64,000 nucleotides of DNA from Ashinkailepas kermadecensis (Eukaryota; Arthropoda; Thecostraca; Neolepadidae), in contig JAOTOM010005058.1 in the NCBI GenBank assembly GCA_034440615.1, forward strand, positions 1 to 64,000, read 5' to 3'. Below, piece by piece: positions 1-11,517 of the stretch. The translations under genes were made by a program, and so were the position numbers. Positions within the stretch are counted from its first letter, which is position 1, and each line of letters starts with the position of its first letter. A model generated the notes under the pieces. It was not told the DNA's origin. It saw only the letters and a program-made list of their open reading frames with translations, and ran no database searches.

Positions 1-2234
1 ACCCGGGTACTAATACTAAAAAGGTACAACGGAATCTAGTAGGTTTTCTAGTTCTATTCCTTGTGACGTAAGCGAAGTATTGCGCGATTTCTAGTAGAAT
101 CTACCATTATTTTGTATATGCGGTGACGTCACGTAAACATTCCAAATAAGCTTTAAAACCTGGTTTCAGATTCATATGTGGCGCAACGCAGACATACGAG
201 TGTTTGTGGTTGGGTATGCAGTGTTTCTGATTGTTGGCATGCGAAATTGAAATATGAAGGCTGATGAATATTGTTTGGATTCTAGGTTATTGAACATGCT
301 CTTAAGTTTGGTGTAGAATTTCTTCAGTTCATAGGGATACAACAACCCTCAATCTGTTGTCGTTCATAACCCTTAAAGTTTCACAAATTGAAATTGAAAC
401 CACGGCTGGATTTTTCAATTATGAACCTAGGCTTACCGGTAAATTATGTTTTATTATATTTTATTTAATCTTGGAATTTATAATTCCAATGCAATGTGTA
501 TGAAGGTGACTAAGATGATGGGATCACTCATTTTCTGTGCAAATGCTTACTTTTCAGGTTGTGAGGCAAATAACACCCAAAAAGGCATTTAGATAGCATG
601 GCATTTAGGTAGCATTGCATAAACAATAAATGTGAAAAAATGCAGCATAAGCTAACCTAACCTAACCTATCCTAACCACCCCCTGAAGAAAAAGCTTTGC
701 TTGGAATATTATAATCTCGAATGTGCCATGAACACCAGATGAAAGCAACATACATGTTATGACAGATACAACAGTAGTTCAATACCCATTGCCCATCATA
801 TGGAAACGATTAGATGGCACTAAAAAGTAAGCATATTTGGCATGACATGTGCCTAACTATCTGCTCTCTAGCACTGTGTGAAGTAATAAGAAGGTGAAGT
901 ATTTTGTAGAGTAAGTGGGAAGTATCTGGATGCAGGTTATCAAAATTGATTTAAAAAAAAATGATGTCTGTATTCAGGTATATACATGTCGGTATTGCTC
1001 CAGAGCTCTAAGGGCAGCATTAAAGTGCATTTTGTTGGAAATATCCTCATTTCCAACTATTATGCTTTGTCAACTCAATTTTCTCGTGAATTACCATGCA
1101 TAATGAATACCATTTTCTTACTGGAGTGCATATGAATTGGAGCATTCTTTCTGCATGGTGACATCATGACTGTATCTTAGCAACTTGAGGTGCACTGTGT
1201 GCATCAGCTGGTTCACAGATAACCATAACCCCTAACGGAAAAGGCACACTGAGTGCATTGGGAGATTAAATTGGACCAAGTGCAGTGCAAAGATGCTATT
1301 AAGAAGAGGATTTGTGGCCATGCATGCCTAAAAAGATGAATAAAGCACTAAGCCACCTCTTTTATGGCAAGTAAGGTGCATTTTTTTCTGAGATAGCAAA
1401 TAATTTCAACATTTGGTAGGAGTACCTGGTATAATGTTGGAGAACAGCATTAATTATATCTGTGGTCTTCTCTTATTCCAAAATGGTATGGAAAAGGGCT
1501 GAAACATGTCTGTGTGTATTCATACCAATATTATAAGCTTCAGTACACTGGATATTCAGTTTCAAGTCAATTTCAATTGAAGTTTCATGAGTTCAGGGAG
1601 GGTTGGTCACCTTGTGGCCTTACTCTGGGATACACTCATGGTCAGTGCTATCGACAGGCCTTCAAGGCTTGTGCAGGGGGAAAAATCTAGCCTTTTATCC
1701 AGATGTCTCCAAATGTTTGCTTGAAAAACCAAGGAATCCACAGCATTATGCTGCAGTGTTTTGAGATTGTTGGGAGGAACTGCTCCTACTGTTCACACCA
1801 CGTTCCCTTCCTCAACAACAGAAACACCTATATTTCAGGGGTTGGATTTTACATTGGAGGTCTAAGCCCCTTTCAGTGATTAAGGCTCAAAGTTTACACA
1901 TCCTAGAGTAGTGTAGACAGTGGCGGACCTAGTATTTACATTCTTTATGTGGGGCAACATTTCAGTTGGTTCATTTCATACAACTTGTTGGTTCATGTTA
2001 TACCTACTCCATACAAATAGTCGCAGGATATGGACCAGTATATTTCATAAGTACCCATTATTATTTTATGCTAAGATGAGTAAGAACAACTTAATTTGCC
2101 ACTGCTAGGTGCCAAACCTATCACCGTCGTTCGAAGTCAGTGGATTTCAACCCTCTCTCCTCCTTGTTCAAATGCCTCCCGAAATGGACGGCAAGTTTTC
2201 ATATAATTATATTTAATAATCCGAAATAGCTAGC
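1..2234. other. Intergenic stretch, no gene seen
   Basis: AT-rich sequence without a convincing coding region, splice-bounded exon or RNA gene. Open frames are short and show no recognisable domain. The only ordered element is a CCTAA-type run near 652-676. A CAGTGGC...GCCACTG pair near 1919-2106 was considered as a small transposon but is not supported by a target-site duplication. Confidence 0.6.
652..676. repeat. CCTAA-type short repeat (arthropod telomere-like motif)
   Basis: Four to five imperfect copies of CTAAC/CCTAA lie in a row. The motif equals the TTAGG telomere repeat of many arthropods. Scattered short runs also occur near 18186-18225 and, on the other strand, at 26985-27215. 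This is too short to be a telomere and more likely an interstitial or repeat-borne motif. Confidence 0.7.
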
Positions 2235-2235
2235 A

Positions 2236-2448
<213 letters not shown>

Positions 2449-2754
2449 TATTTATTATTATACTACAGATTACTGAAGTGCAAAATACGTGAGGTTAATG
2501 GGAAGCCCCACACGGATGGGACGCATGCTCCATGGTACCCATGTTAAAAGTCTAAATTATTTTGGGACAGAGCCAACACTGAGGGGCATTTGCCCCTCCA
2601 AAATATATCAAAGAACACCCCTGGTCTGGACGCATATGAATAAAAAGTGGAAAACAATCCTGAAAACCAATTGCATGTTCCGTATCTGCACATGGTGATA
2701 AGGGCGTGGCATTCCAACCAATATCGGTACCTCCGCTGGTAGCGTAAGTATAAT

Positions 2755-2836
2755 GTTGGCGCCTTTTCCGGAGGGGTACCAACTTTCTCATGGGAGAGCA
2801 CATTCCCCAGTGCCCCACGCTTGTTTACGCCACTGC
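2755..2836 (-). repeat. MITE-like dispersed repeat fragment
   Basis: Read on the minus strand it starts CAGTGGCGTAAAC and runs through GGGGAATGTGCTC and CCATGAGAAAG. The same order of phrases is seen at 38159-38245 and, more weakly, at 11518-11597. The 38159 copy has target-site duplications and inverted ends, so this is probably a relative of a hAT-type MITE. No matching second end was found here. Confidence 0.4.
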
Positions 2837-3784
2837 ACCGAGTGGGGAAGAATTATGTTGCAACATTTATCTCTTACTTGCTCCTACCCCTCATTTCCAG
2901 CCGTGATCTTCAGTTGGCCTGTCTCATCATACTGCTACTACCCGTGGCACCGCGCGATTCCTGCGGCGCTCGACATCAGTGCGGTCAACGTGGGTCAAAG
3001 CAAAAAGTCTAGTGTTAGGGAAAAATAAGGCTCATATTCGTGGACAAGATTCTTCAAGCTTTCAAATGAACCCGATTTTGTCCCATTTTGATCGTATTTA
3101 AGATCGGAAATCTCGTGTGGAAAACACGGAAGTTTGGCTGGAGCGCCTACGGGACTGAGCAATTGTCCAGCCCATGTGACGTCACCGGTTGCCACACGAT
3201 ATTGGAGGGCCCCGTTTTGAACATTCCGGACGGCACAGCCAACGCGTCAACACGGGAATCTCTCAGTGGTTCTTGGTGCACAATGTGAACTGCTTCAGCA
3301 GTGATTGTTTGCGCAAAATGTGAACTGCTTGATCACGATTATCACGTGGTCATCTCTATCTTGCGATTTGTCTTATGCTCTTGCAAATTGGATTCATGAT
3401 GCTTCTGCTCTGATCAATAGATAGCTGCACCTACTAGCGGACCCGGGGAGAAATACGGTCATGCCCCTCCAATTTTTCAATGAAAGGGGGAGGAAAACAG
3501 CCATTTCCCTCTCCCCATGTTTGGGCTGGATAGCATCCTCACTGGATACAGATCAATGAAAATTGTCTGGTGACAACATAATGACAAGATTGCGACCAAG
3601 AAATGTATTGAAGAATGCACGATCTGCATTGCGCTAAGATAACCGCAAATGACGCTGCTAGCCAAAACTAGCCAAAGTATTTCATTGCCGTGAAGAATGC
3701 TGCAAAATGCGAATGCAGCAGTCGCGCTGGGCAGCTTCGCTTGCGCTTGCTCATTAATGAAGATAGAGGGATCAGACTTAGGCG

Positions 3785-3849
3785 TGACGTCATAAGCATC
3801 TGGTCGAGGCGCTCTAAAGCCCAAATAACTAACTGACGTCATAACCATC
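3785..3849 (+). mobile_element. Ultra-short LINE-tail insertion with target-site duplication
   Basis: The 33-bp insert at 3801-3833 (TGGTCGAGGCGCTC, then TAAAGCCCAAATAACTAAC) matches the 3' tail of the LINE at 42790-44575. It is flanked by TGACGTCATAAGCATC (3785-3800) and TGACGTCATAACCATC (3834-3849), 15 of 16 identical. The duplication and the strictly 3'-terminal content indicate target-primed reverse transcription that stopped almost at once. Confidence 0.8.
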
Positions 3850-4197
3850 CACCAGCTATCATCTTCCAACAACATAGGACGGCTTCGTGCCGCCGTGTTA
3901 GGGTGGAGGGGATGAGGGAAGGCGCTCAGCAGTTAGGCAGGTGGAGTCTTCTCTGAATGGAGGCGTTGTCAGTTTTGCACAGATTGGCGCCTTTACGGGG
4001 GTGGCGAGGCGTTTGCGCAGGTTTTCTCATTTTATGCCGATCACCTGTGATACTTGATCAGCTTCTGGCACCGTAAGTGTTGGCTGGCGTGTTGCAGACA
4101 CCATGTTCCCTTTTCACGGGCAGTAGACTTTACTGCGTCTTCTACATTTCTTTGTCCTTCTGGTGTGCGTTGCGAGTGTTCGCGGGGTCCACGTGAA

Positions 4198-4307
4198 GGG
4201 TCCTCCGGGCCGACGCGGAGGGTTCCTCGGTCGAACGCGATGGGTTCTCCGGGCCGATACGAAGGGTACCAGTGGCCGACATGAAAGGTCCCTCTGGCCA
4301 ACGAGTG
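4198..4307. repeat. 22-bp minisatellite, five units
   Basis: Five consecutive 22-bp units start at 4198, 4220, 4242, 4264 and 4286. Each begins GGGT(C/T) or AGGT and carries a variant of CCTCCGGGCCGACGCGA. Divergence between units is roughly 15-35 percent. Because 22 is not a multiple of 3, no single frame repeats, so coding use is unlikely. Confidence 0.85.
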
Positions 4308-4338
4308 GGGCACGAAAAACTGCACCCGGACTCGTGGA

Positions 4339-4450
4339 TGGAGAAGTTTGAAAATTATCGGTGGAGCCCAATGCAGGGAGAAACCGAGTGCTGCCAATTT
4401 AGTTGGTTGGTTCCACCATATAGGGTCCCATAGTAAGAAAGCAAGCAGTT
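4339..4450 (+). repeat. Dispersed repeat, copy 1 (second copy at 36968-37092)
   Basis: Shares an ordered set of blocks with 36968-37092: GAAGTT-GAAAATTAT, CCCAATGCA, GAGTGCTG, TTGGTTG and GGGTCCCAT. Family identity is unknown. It could be part of an unclassified transposon. Confidence 0.6.
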
Positions 4451-6239
4451 GGTGGGCTCAGGCCCCACCAAGAGAATAGCAGGCTTCGCCCCTACCCAGA
4501 CTTCGGACTGGCCCTTCCTTCGACCTTGTGCTAGTGACCTCACCGTTAACGTGACGTGCTCTGCCCATTCTCCATAAGTCTGCGTTTGATTAGACATGGT
4601 CGGGAAACACGATGAAAACACCGCGTGAACCTCGCAAACACCACAACCAGCCACAAGCAATTTTTCGCACACGAAGCGATTATCTATGGTATTGTTCCAA
4701 GGGGACACCGCGCATCTCAGGAGATCCTCTTTCAGCTTCGAGACCCTTTACCAGCACAGAGGCCTCTCCCAGCTCAAGGCTCTTCTCATGCAGTCTTCAG
4801 TAGACTCAAAACCGAATGTCAAGAACCTCTATGAGGATGGGTTGAAGAAATGTGGCAACAAGTGAAAATTTATTGTTTCTTTTACTGGGATTGTTATCGA
4901 CAACCAGCCGATAGCAACAGGCAGCCAGCTACAGGCACACGGCCACCATACGGCGAGTTCCCGTAAAAACCGATAGGAGCGGGTACGAGAAACAAGAAAT
5001 TCTTCATTTGCTGCCACATTTGTATTTTCTATTACACAAGAAGCAGTCATCCATGGATTTGAATGGATACATTCTGTGACCAGTGCCAACGCTGAATAAA
5101 GGTTGCTGCGTGGAACCTGACCACAGTACCCCATCTCGCAAATCCGGGTCAAAGGCTTGTTCTGGGTCGAAGGTTTACCGTGTCGCTGATGCCTCGAAAT
5201 ACCCGCTCGGCTAAACATAACCCTCCCTGGCCTGTTGCCAGCCCACTCTCTCCGGGTCGGACGACAAGCACGTGATGCTAATCAGGGTCGGCTTCCAAGG
5301 GTAGCCGGGGTAGACGCTGTCTGTCCAATTTTCATGATTCTAGAACTTCATTCTAGGTCCAATTTTTGTCACAAATCTCTATGAGACAGTCGTGAAAAAG
5401 GTCCAATCTGAAGGACGACATCAATTCTGATTCGATGTGAAACCTTAAATTTACCCAAATGTCTTCTTAAATTTGATGCATTATTCCATGAAACTAGTTT
5501 ACCTCATATGCTAGATTAGTTTACCTCGTAAGTATAGTCCATTCTATATCTAAGTGTTCTTGTAGCACAATGGGAGCTATTTCGTTCCTTGCACTGCCAT
5601 TTCTAAGCTTTTTCTTGTCTCATACAGAGGCTCTGATTTCTGGAAACTAATATATCTTCATGGGTTTCAAGTGCTTTTTAATAGACCTCTCTCCTGATTC
5701 CACACAGCCTGCACATTATCATTATGCTTTTGGAATGCCGCTGTCCAGAACTTGACTACATTTCTGTCTGTCTTTTGGTGTGTGTGTTGTGACCAAGTGC
5801 CAGTCGGCCCGCCGGGGGAGCTGCGTCAACCGAATAACTGTTTCCTGACAAATAATATGCTACGTCACTGGTTCAAACAAAAGGAGTAATTTATGCGAAT
5901 GGTGTGTGTGCCTGAAGGGCGCTTACGGTAAGCCGGTTCATGTATGTCCGGCTCAATGCGGGAAAACGGAGCTATTGGCGCTCAGAGCAGGTGGTTCCCC
6001 AGCCAGTCATCGATGGGCTCTGCGATTCGGTCGAACCGTATCGTCGGTTTTAACCGTCGCGTTCCCCAAAGTCCCGGTGAGTGATTCACTTCGACCTCGA
6101 CAATACCACCTTTCATTCGCACAGCATTCATTATTGCACAGTACAATGGTGACTATTGAAGAATCAAAAGGTGATATGCTCCTAGTGGGCTGGGAAAAAC
6201 CCCATTCACTAATTACACAGTGTGCCAAAGTGTGTGCGG

Positions 6240-7040
6240 GTAGAATCCACACGTCCTGAATGTGCTGTATTACTTCATTTGATATTATAACTGAAAAGTG
6301 AAGATCTGAAAGGTTTAGAAAGTCGTTTCCCAGACATGCTGCCAGGTTTAGCTGAATTTGATTCCGAGCGACGTGGCGTTCATTGGGAGTTTCGGTGAAA
6401 TGTAATGTATAGTTTAGCAGATGTTCAGTGGTCTGAGGCGTACGACAATGTATGCATAAGGGAGATGGGCTACCTGTTATCAAATGGCCATTGGTTATGT
6501 TTGTGTGACCTAATGGGAGGCACGCTAGAACTACCTGATGTAGACAGCATGCCTGATTTACAGTCGACCAAGGTAGGAATACACATTTAATGGCGAATAT
6601 ATGAATCTGTTTCTTCTCCCATTGCTTCTGTAGATAGATCCTTTAACAAGAGTTAATCGAATATTCACTCTGAACATCATAAAGCATCGCAGAGGAAAGA
6701 AGAAAAGACTGGTGAGCTTAAATAGGGACTTATTTTGGCCAATGCGTCTGCTGTTTCATTACACGGCACCCCAACATGTCCTGGGACCCAAAGGAACTGC
6801 ATATTTCTTTCAGGACTACACAGCAATAGTTTTTGAATGCTTTCAATGAATAAGTGAGATGTGTTGTGGCATTTCGCCATCGTTTGAAATGCTGATTGTA
6901 AATCGGAGCAAAACTGCTCAGTAAAAGATAAAGATATATTATAAAAGAAATAAAAGAGAGACATATATATATATATATATATATATATTTTGTAAGCATT
7001 GGTATGTATTTCATATAATTTCGATGAAAAATCTGTCATT
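6240..7040 (-). mobile_element. Degenerate non-LTR retrotransposon fragment (RNase H and C-terminal part)
   Basis: On the minus strand the RNase H end appears as FLWVPGHVGVPCNETADAL (about 6730-6790). Further 3' is the conserved post-RNase H block GHTNITNGHLITG followed by the Cys/His cluster CIHCRTPQTTEH (about 6420-6520). This order is known for I/Jockey-group LINEs that carry RNase H. The RNase H region is split by AT-rich sequence with a 30-bp TA tract at 6961-6989. Several frameshifts are present, so the copy is dead and 5'-truncated. The 3' limit is uncertain. Confidence 0.75.
6961..6989. repeat. Short (TA)n tract
   Basis: About 14 TA units inside the decayed RNase H region of the minus-strand LINE fragment. 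Confidence 0.9.
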
Positions 7041-7757
7041 TTATTGAGAAGCCGTCGGTGTCACGCTACATCCGATCCAACAAATGCCGCACCAGTACCG
7101 TTTGCACGCGACATCCGTGTATTCCTGTCAAATTCATCTTGAGTTAGGTGTCCGATGCAAGAAAAAAAATGCCAGGGATGACGAAAAATGTTCAATGCCG
7201 GTACTCAGATTTACATTTTGGAATTTCATGAAATGCTGAATCTCAATTGCAGCTGTTGGATTTGGTAAAGAAAATAGCTGTTTTGATGTGTGAATAAAGC
7301 AAAATATAGGCAAGCAATTTTTTAGATGCAATATCTACAGGTAAGAAAACCTGGATGTATCCTGCATGATCCTATCCTCTAAAATGCGTTGGGGAGGGAC
7401 GCTACCGAAGTAAGTGCATACATTTTGCACCGAAAACGCTTGCATGACATGGTTGAGTAACTACCGACAATGTTTGGAAGTACACCAGAAACCAACATTT
7501 TAAAGGTAATGCTGAACACTGCCTTGGTGTTAGCTTCCGTCCCCCCCCACTCCCGCCCCCAGTAATTGCAGATACAGTGTATTTGCACTGTATCTGCCTG
7601 GCGAATACAACGCCGCTCACATGATAGAAATGCCTTTATATGGCTCCTGCCATCAAGCTAAACGTGGTTGTCACAGACATATCATGCTCACGAATGTTAT
7701 GCTTCACCTCTTGGCTATGCCAAGAGGTGAAGTTTGCCTTCTTAGCAGAGGAAAAGG

Positions 7758-7894
7758 AAAAAGAACGGGGGGGCGGACCCACGACAATGTGCTCCAGACA
7801 GTCGATCATTCCTAGAACTTTGTCGACCCGATGACTGGCGCCAACACTCAGAGGCTAGAGCTGGAGTGAGAGAGCGGTGCAAGCTGTCCTTGAT
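7758..7894 (+). repeat. Dispersed direct repeat, copy 1
   Basis: Nearly the same sequence recurs in the same orientation at 10919-11054. Shared blocks include AAAAAGAACGGGGG, GCGGACCCA, TGCTCCAGACAGT, CCGATGACTGGCGCCAACA, TCAGAGGCTAGAG and GAGCGGTGCAAGCTGTCCT. The family is unknown. The rest of 7060-8860 shows no gene. Confidence 0.8.
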
Positions 7895-8867
7895 GCGCTG
7901 CGTATTCACGCACGCTCCAATGCAGTTGCAGGCCTGCCATTCGTCGGAATGGATGGTGGTGCCAGGTTCTATATAGCCGACGATGATTGGTCGGGCAGTC
8001 GTCGCAGGGTAGCCGAGGAGGTCAGGCACGGCTGAGAAGCAGAGATGAGCGAGCCGCCCGGTTGGACGGTTGTTCGTCACTGGTGCCTATAGAGACTTGG
8101 AGGTACGAATTTGGAAACGGTACATGTCGGTGTCATTGCTGTTGAAACTGTTGTTCGGGTGGTCGCCGTTTAGTTAACTATCAGCCCGATGAATACCAGG
8201 GCAGTAACGGCTGTTGGTTTTGGAGAACCTGTTGGAATTGGGAACCAGTTGTCGCGAAGCGAGACAAACCCTTGACTCACTGCCCGGCAAGCCGAACTTA
8301 CCTACACATGCTTCAATATGCAGCATCTCTGTGCCAAAGCCAATACTTTTATGCTATTCCATTGTGCCAAGTAAATTCACCTGAAGGTTATAAGGTACCA
8401 AAGACAATTGAATAATGCCTATATTTTCATATCTTATGCGAACGGAGATGAAACCGTGACCTTGATGCATCATTTTTGTTCGATGTGCTCTATCTACGAG
8501 CTATTTAGACTACAACCTGTAAAAATGCATGCATATGCAATGTGTCCCCATCACTGTAGTCAGTACCCCTTAATATGATATCATGCATGATAAAAACTAA
8601 CTTTGGTCACCTGAGGTCGAACGGGTCGAACGGCGGCATTGAAGGTCACGTAATTCGATGTCCTGCATCATTGATGGACGGCGGATGTTTTGGTATTGTA
8701 ATCATCCCCCTAAATGAAATAACCTGATGAGTATGCGATACCCCGCTTTTGACCGCAATGACCTTTTTACCTCTGGAGGTTAAATTGTGCTATAAATAAT
8801 AATTTGACAATGAAGAATAATTTGACTACGTCCATAATAACAGCGACGTGTTCGTATTCAGCGACGG

Positions 8868-9232
8868 ATTTGATTTTTTGGCGGTACCCTCCCAATGGAA
8901 TGAAATTCGCACAGCATGTAGCCAATGCCCTTCCGAACAGATTTCCAGAGCCGTTCGGCAGCACAGCGAACCGATTGACCGCCAGAGGTCATCAAGTTGA
9001 CCCTTGTGTAAAGCCCGGAAAATATCGGGTACCCCATAGCTTTCTCGTTTCATGCATATTCAAAGTTTCTTAAAGGTAACCGGTTCAACACATTCCACAG
9101 AAGCAGCACATTGTGGATAATTTTGGATCAAGATCATTCGCTGACCTCAGATCACGAAAAAACATTTTCGCAGGGAACCATCTAACCTTACCAGTTACCC
9201 CTAATATGCCACTTGAACCTTCGAAAATAAAA
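8868..9232 (+). repeat. 360-bp direct repeat, copy 1
   Basis: Aligns over its length with 9595-9952. Shared blocks include CAGCA(T/C)GTAGCCAAT, CCAGAGCCGTT(C/T)GGCAGCAC, AAGTTGACCC, GTACCCCATA, AGCACATTGTGGA and the 3' block CCACTTGAAC...CGAAAATA. Start-to-start distance is about 725 bp. No coding potential is seen. Confidence 0.8.
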
Positions 9233-9594
9233 AAATTCCGCACGTGACAGATACTACGGCATCCAAGAACGCAGCATATAAAAACTGCACTGTAATTACA
9301 ATATTTAACACCACGTTAACTGACAGGGTACACATCAGTTGGACATTTATCGGTTATTTCTTGGCGGCAAGACAAGGTCAAAATGTCGGAAATACTCAAA
9401 TCCACAATGTTCAGGGACCCATGGCGGATCGAAAAACCATAATAGCGTACCACAGCCGATGTCACATGGTCCCCCTCGATGCCCATGCGGCACACATACA
9501 GCAGAAATTGGCTTCGCTACATATCACGCTGAGGATCACGCGATTGAAAACGATAAATAGCACCGTTCTGAAAATGCCCCGGGCAGTAGCAACG

Positions 9595-9952
9595 GATTCG
9601 TTTTTTTTTTGGCGCCACCATACGAATCGGGTGAAATTGCACAGCACGTAGCCAATATTTCTCCGAACACATTCCCAGAGCCGTTTGGCAGCACATCGAA
9701 CCGTTTAACCTCCAGTAGTCACCAAGTTGACCCTTTCGTTTAGCCTGGCAAATCTTTGGTACCCCATAACCTTTTCGTTTTATCTATATTCCAAGTTTTT
9801 CAACGGCAACCGATTCATCGCATTACACGGAAACAGCACATTGTGGAAAATGTGGGTCATTCACCGATATCAGGTCAACAAAAAGATATTTTCGTATGGA
9901 ATCATCTAGCCTCACGCTGTACCCCTATGTGTCACTTGAACTTACGAAAATA
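9595..9952 (+). repeat. 360-bp direct repeat, copy 2
   Basis: Second copy of the repeat at 8868-9232, with roughly 20-25 percent differences. It is preceded by a T-run (about 9600-9610) not found in copy 1. The two may be an old tandem duplication of about 725 bp or two insertions of one repeat. Confidence 0.8.
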
Positions 9953-9959
9953 CAAGGTT

Positions 9960-11517
9960 TACCGAGTATTGAACAACTACAAACTAAAGCAACCAAAGAC
10001 AGGTCCCGAAACAATGCAAGCATACTACTTCCATCTCTGAGGCAGGCAGCCAAATAACTACGAACGAATGAAGATATCGTCATTAGGCGTGCAGACAAGA
10101 GCTCTATTTTTGCGATCCAAGAGCAGGCTAACTATCTCGAGAAGGTGCGCAACCCTCTGACTGACGGAAGTAAGTTTCAACAATTAGAAGAGACCCTACT
10201 AGTTTGATGGCCATGTTTTAATACATTTTTGCTTACGTCATTTCCGGTTAGCTTTCGGAGGAAACAATTAAAGATAAAACACGCAGCATGCTTATAAGGC
10301 AACATCAGAACGAATACTGATACAATAGATTCCCGTAATATACTTAGTCAATTTATGATCAGATCGATAACGTACAATTTAAAGAAGGAGCTAAAATTGC
10401 CGTGGTTCTCTACAAGCTGAGGCTACTGGAGCTGCCACTAGTGCCATGCAGCACAGCCATGTATCACAGGTGCTCTTCCGGTCATTTTTGTATGTTCTTG
10501 ATCAAGGATGGTTGTGGGAGGACTTCATGGTGGCGAATTATCGGAAGGCAGAAAACAGGCTGGGTAGAGCAAATCATGAAAGCAGAATGGTAAACTTAGA
10601 ACATATTCTACCTGATAGTATGGGTCACACAACAGAGTAACTAGGGTTTCCTTGAAGGAGGATATATGACCGACGCAGTCGATGCGCCCCTAAGCCCACG
10701 AAAGAAGGGGAGAGTGCTAACAACATATAACAATAGCAAGGGGGATTTACAACAAAAAACAACATAGAAGATACAACAATGATCTCATGAAGCAGATCGG
10801 TAATAATGAACATCACAAAGAGAGCATGGCACCTAGAACAAATGCAGCATAAGCATACAACAATGACATGCTTCAGACCGTGTACTAACAGTATCGTATC
10901 ACTTTTTATCTGCTAAAGAAAAAAAGAACGGGGGCGGACCCATGTCTATTTGCTCCAGACAGTTAACCATTCCCAGAACTTTGCCGACCCGATGACTGGC
11001 GCCAACAGTCAGAGGCTAGAGCGGGAGTGAGAGCGGTGCAAGCTGTCCTGGGCTGAGACTGAACCGCGGCACCTTCCGCACTTTTCTACGAGGTCATCTG
11101 GCCTGGATCTAGTTCTTGAGACTCAGCGAACACAAGGAGTGTACAAACGCCTTTTACCGGATGCTCGAGATTGTTCGGCGTCGGTACCCTCAGGTGTGAG
11201 GAAATGAGCTTGAATAGCACTTGGCGTTTTTGCGACTTGTTTGCAGGACTGAATGTGCAACACATCGATAACGAGAAGGATCCTTGACATTCACCTTTTT
11301 ACGCCCCCTAATGTTTTCCGCGGGTAGGGAAAACGGCACGGGGGCAGGGCGCCGAAATTGGGCATACCTTTTCGACATCAAGTTGACATTTTGTGTGCAA
11401 ATTTTGAGGTCGGGTCATCCACAGTCACCGAGTTAGTCAAGGTCAAACGAGGTCACCTCCAAAAAGCTCAACCAGTCGTCACGCTTTAACTGATCAGGAT
11501 AAGGAGTGCCCTGGGCA
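9960..11517. other. Upstream stretch, no gene recognised
   Basis: Holds the second copy of the 7758 repeat (10919-11054) and a half-tail of the LINE family near 10672-10700 (CAGTCGATGCGCCCCTAAGCCC). Nothing else is supported. Confidence 0.5.
10919..11054 (+). repeat. Dispersed direct repeat, copy 2
   Basis: Copy of 7758-7894 about 3.16 kb downstream, same orientation, with only scattered substitutions and short indels. Both begin after an A-rich stretch followed by GAACGGGGG, which may mark the element end. Confidence 0.8.

Larger units (their letters stand above)
3850..6239. other. Upstream stretch, no gene recognised
   Basis: Apart from the 22-bp tandem repeat and a dispersed repeat listed separately, nothing is recognisable. 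A 129-codon minus-strand frame at 4829-5218 shows no domain, and no splice structure could be tied to it. Confidence 0.5.

Noticed and set aside
1919..2106. Small transposon with CAGTGGC ... GCCACTG ends
   Set aside because: Only 7 bp of the ends pair, and the flanking 8 bases (AGTGTAGA and CTAGGTGC) do not match.
8985..9003. Nuclear-receptor-like inverted site (AGGTCA, 5-base spacer, TTGACC)
   Set aside because: The second copy of the same repeat at about 9717-9733 does not keep it, so it is likely chance.
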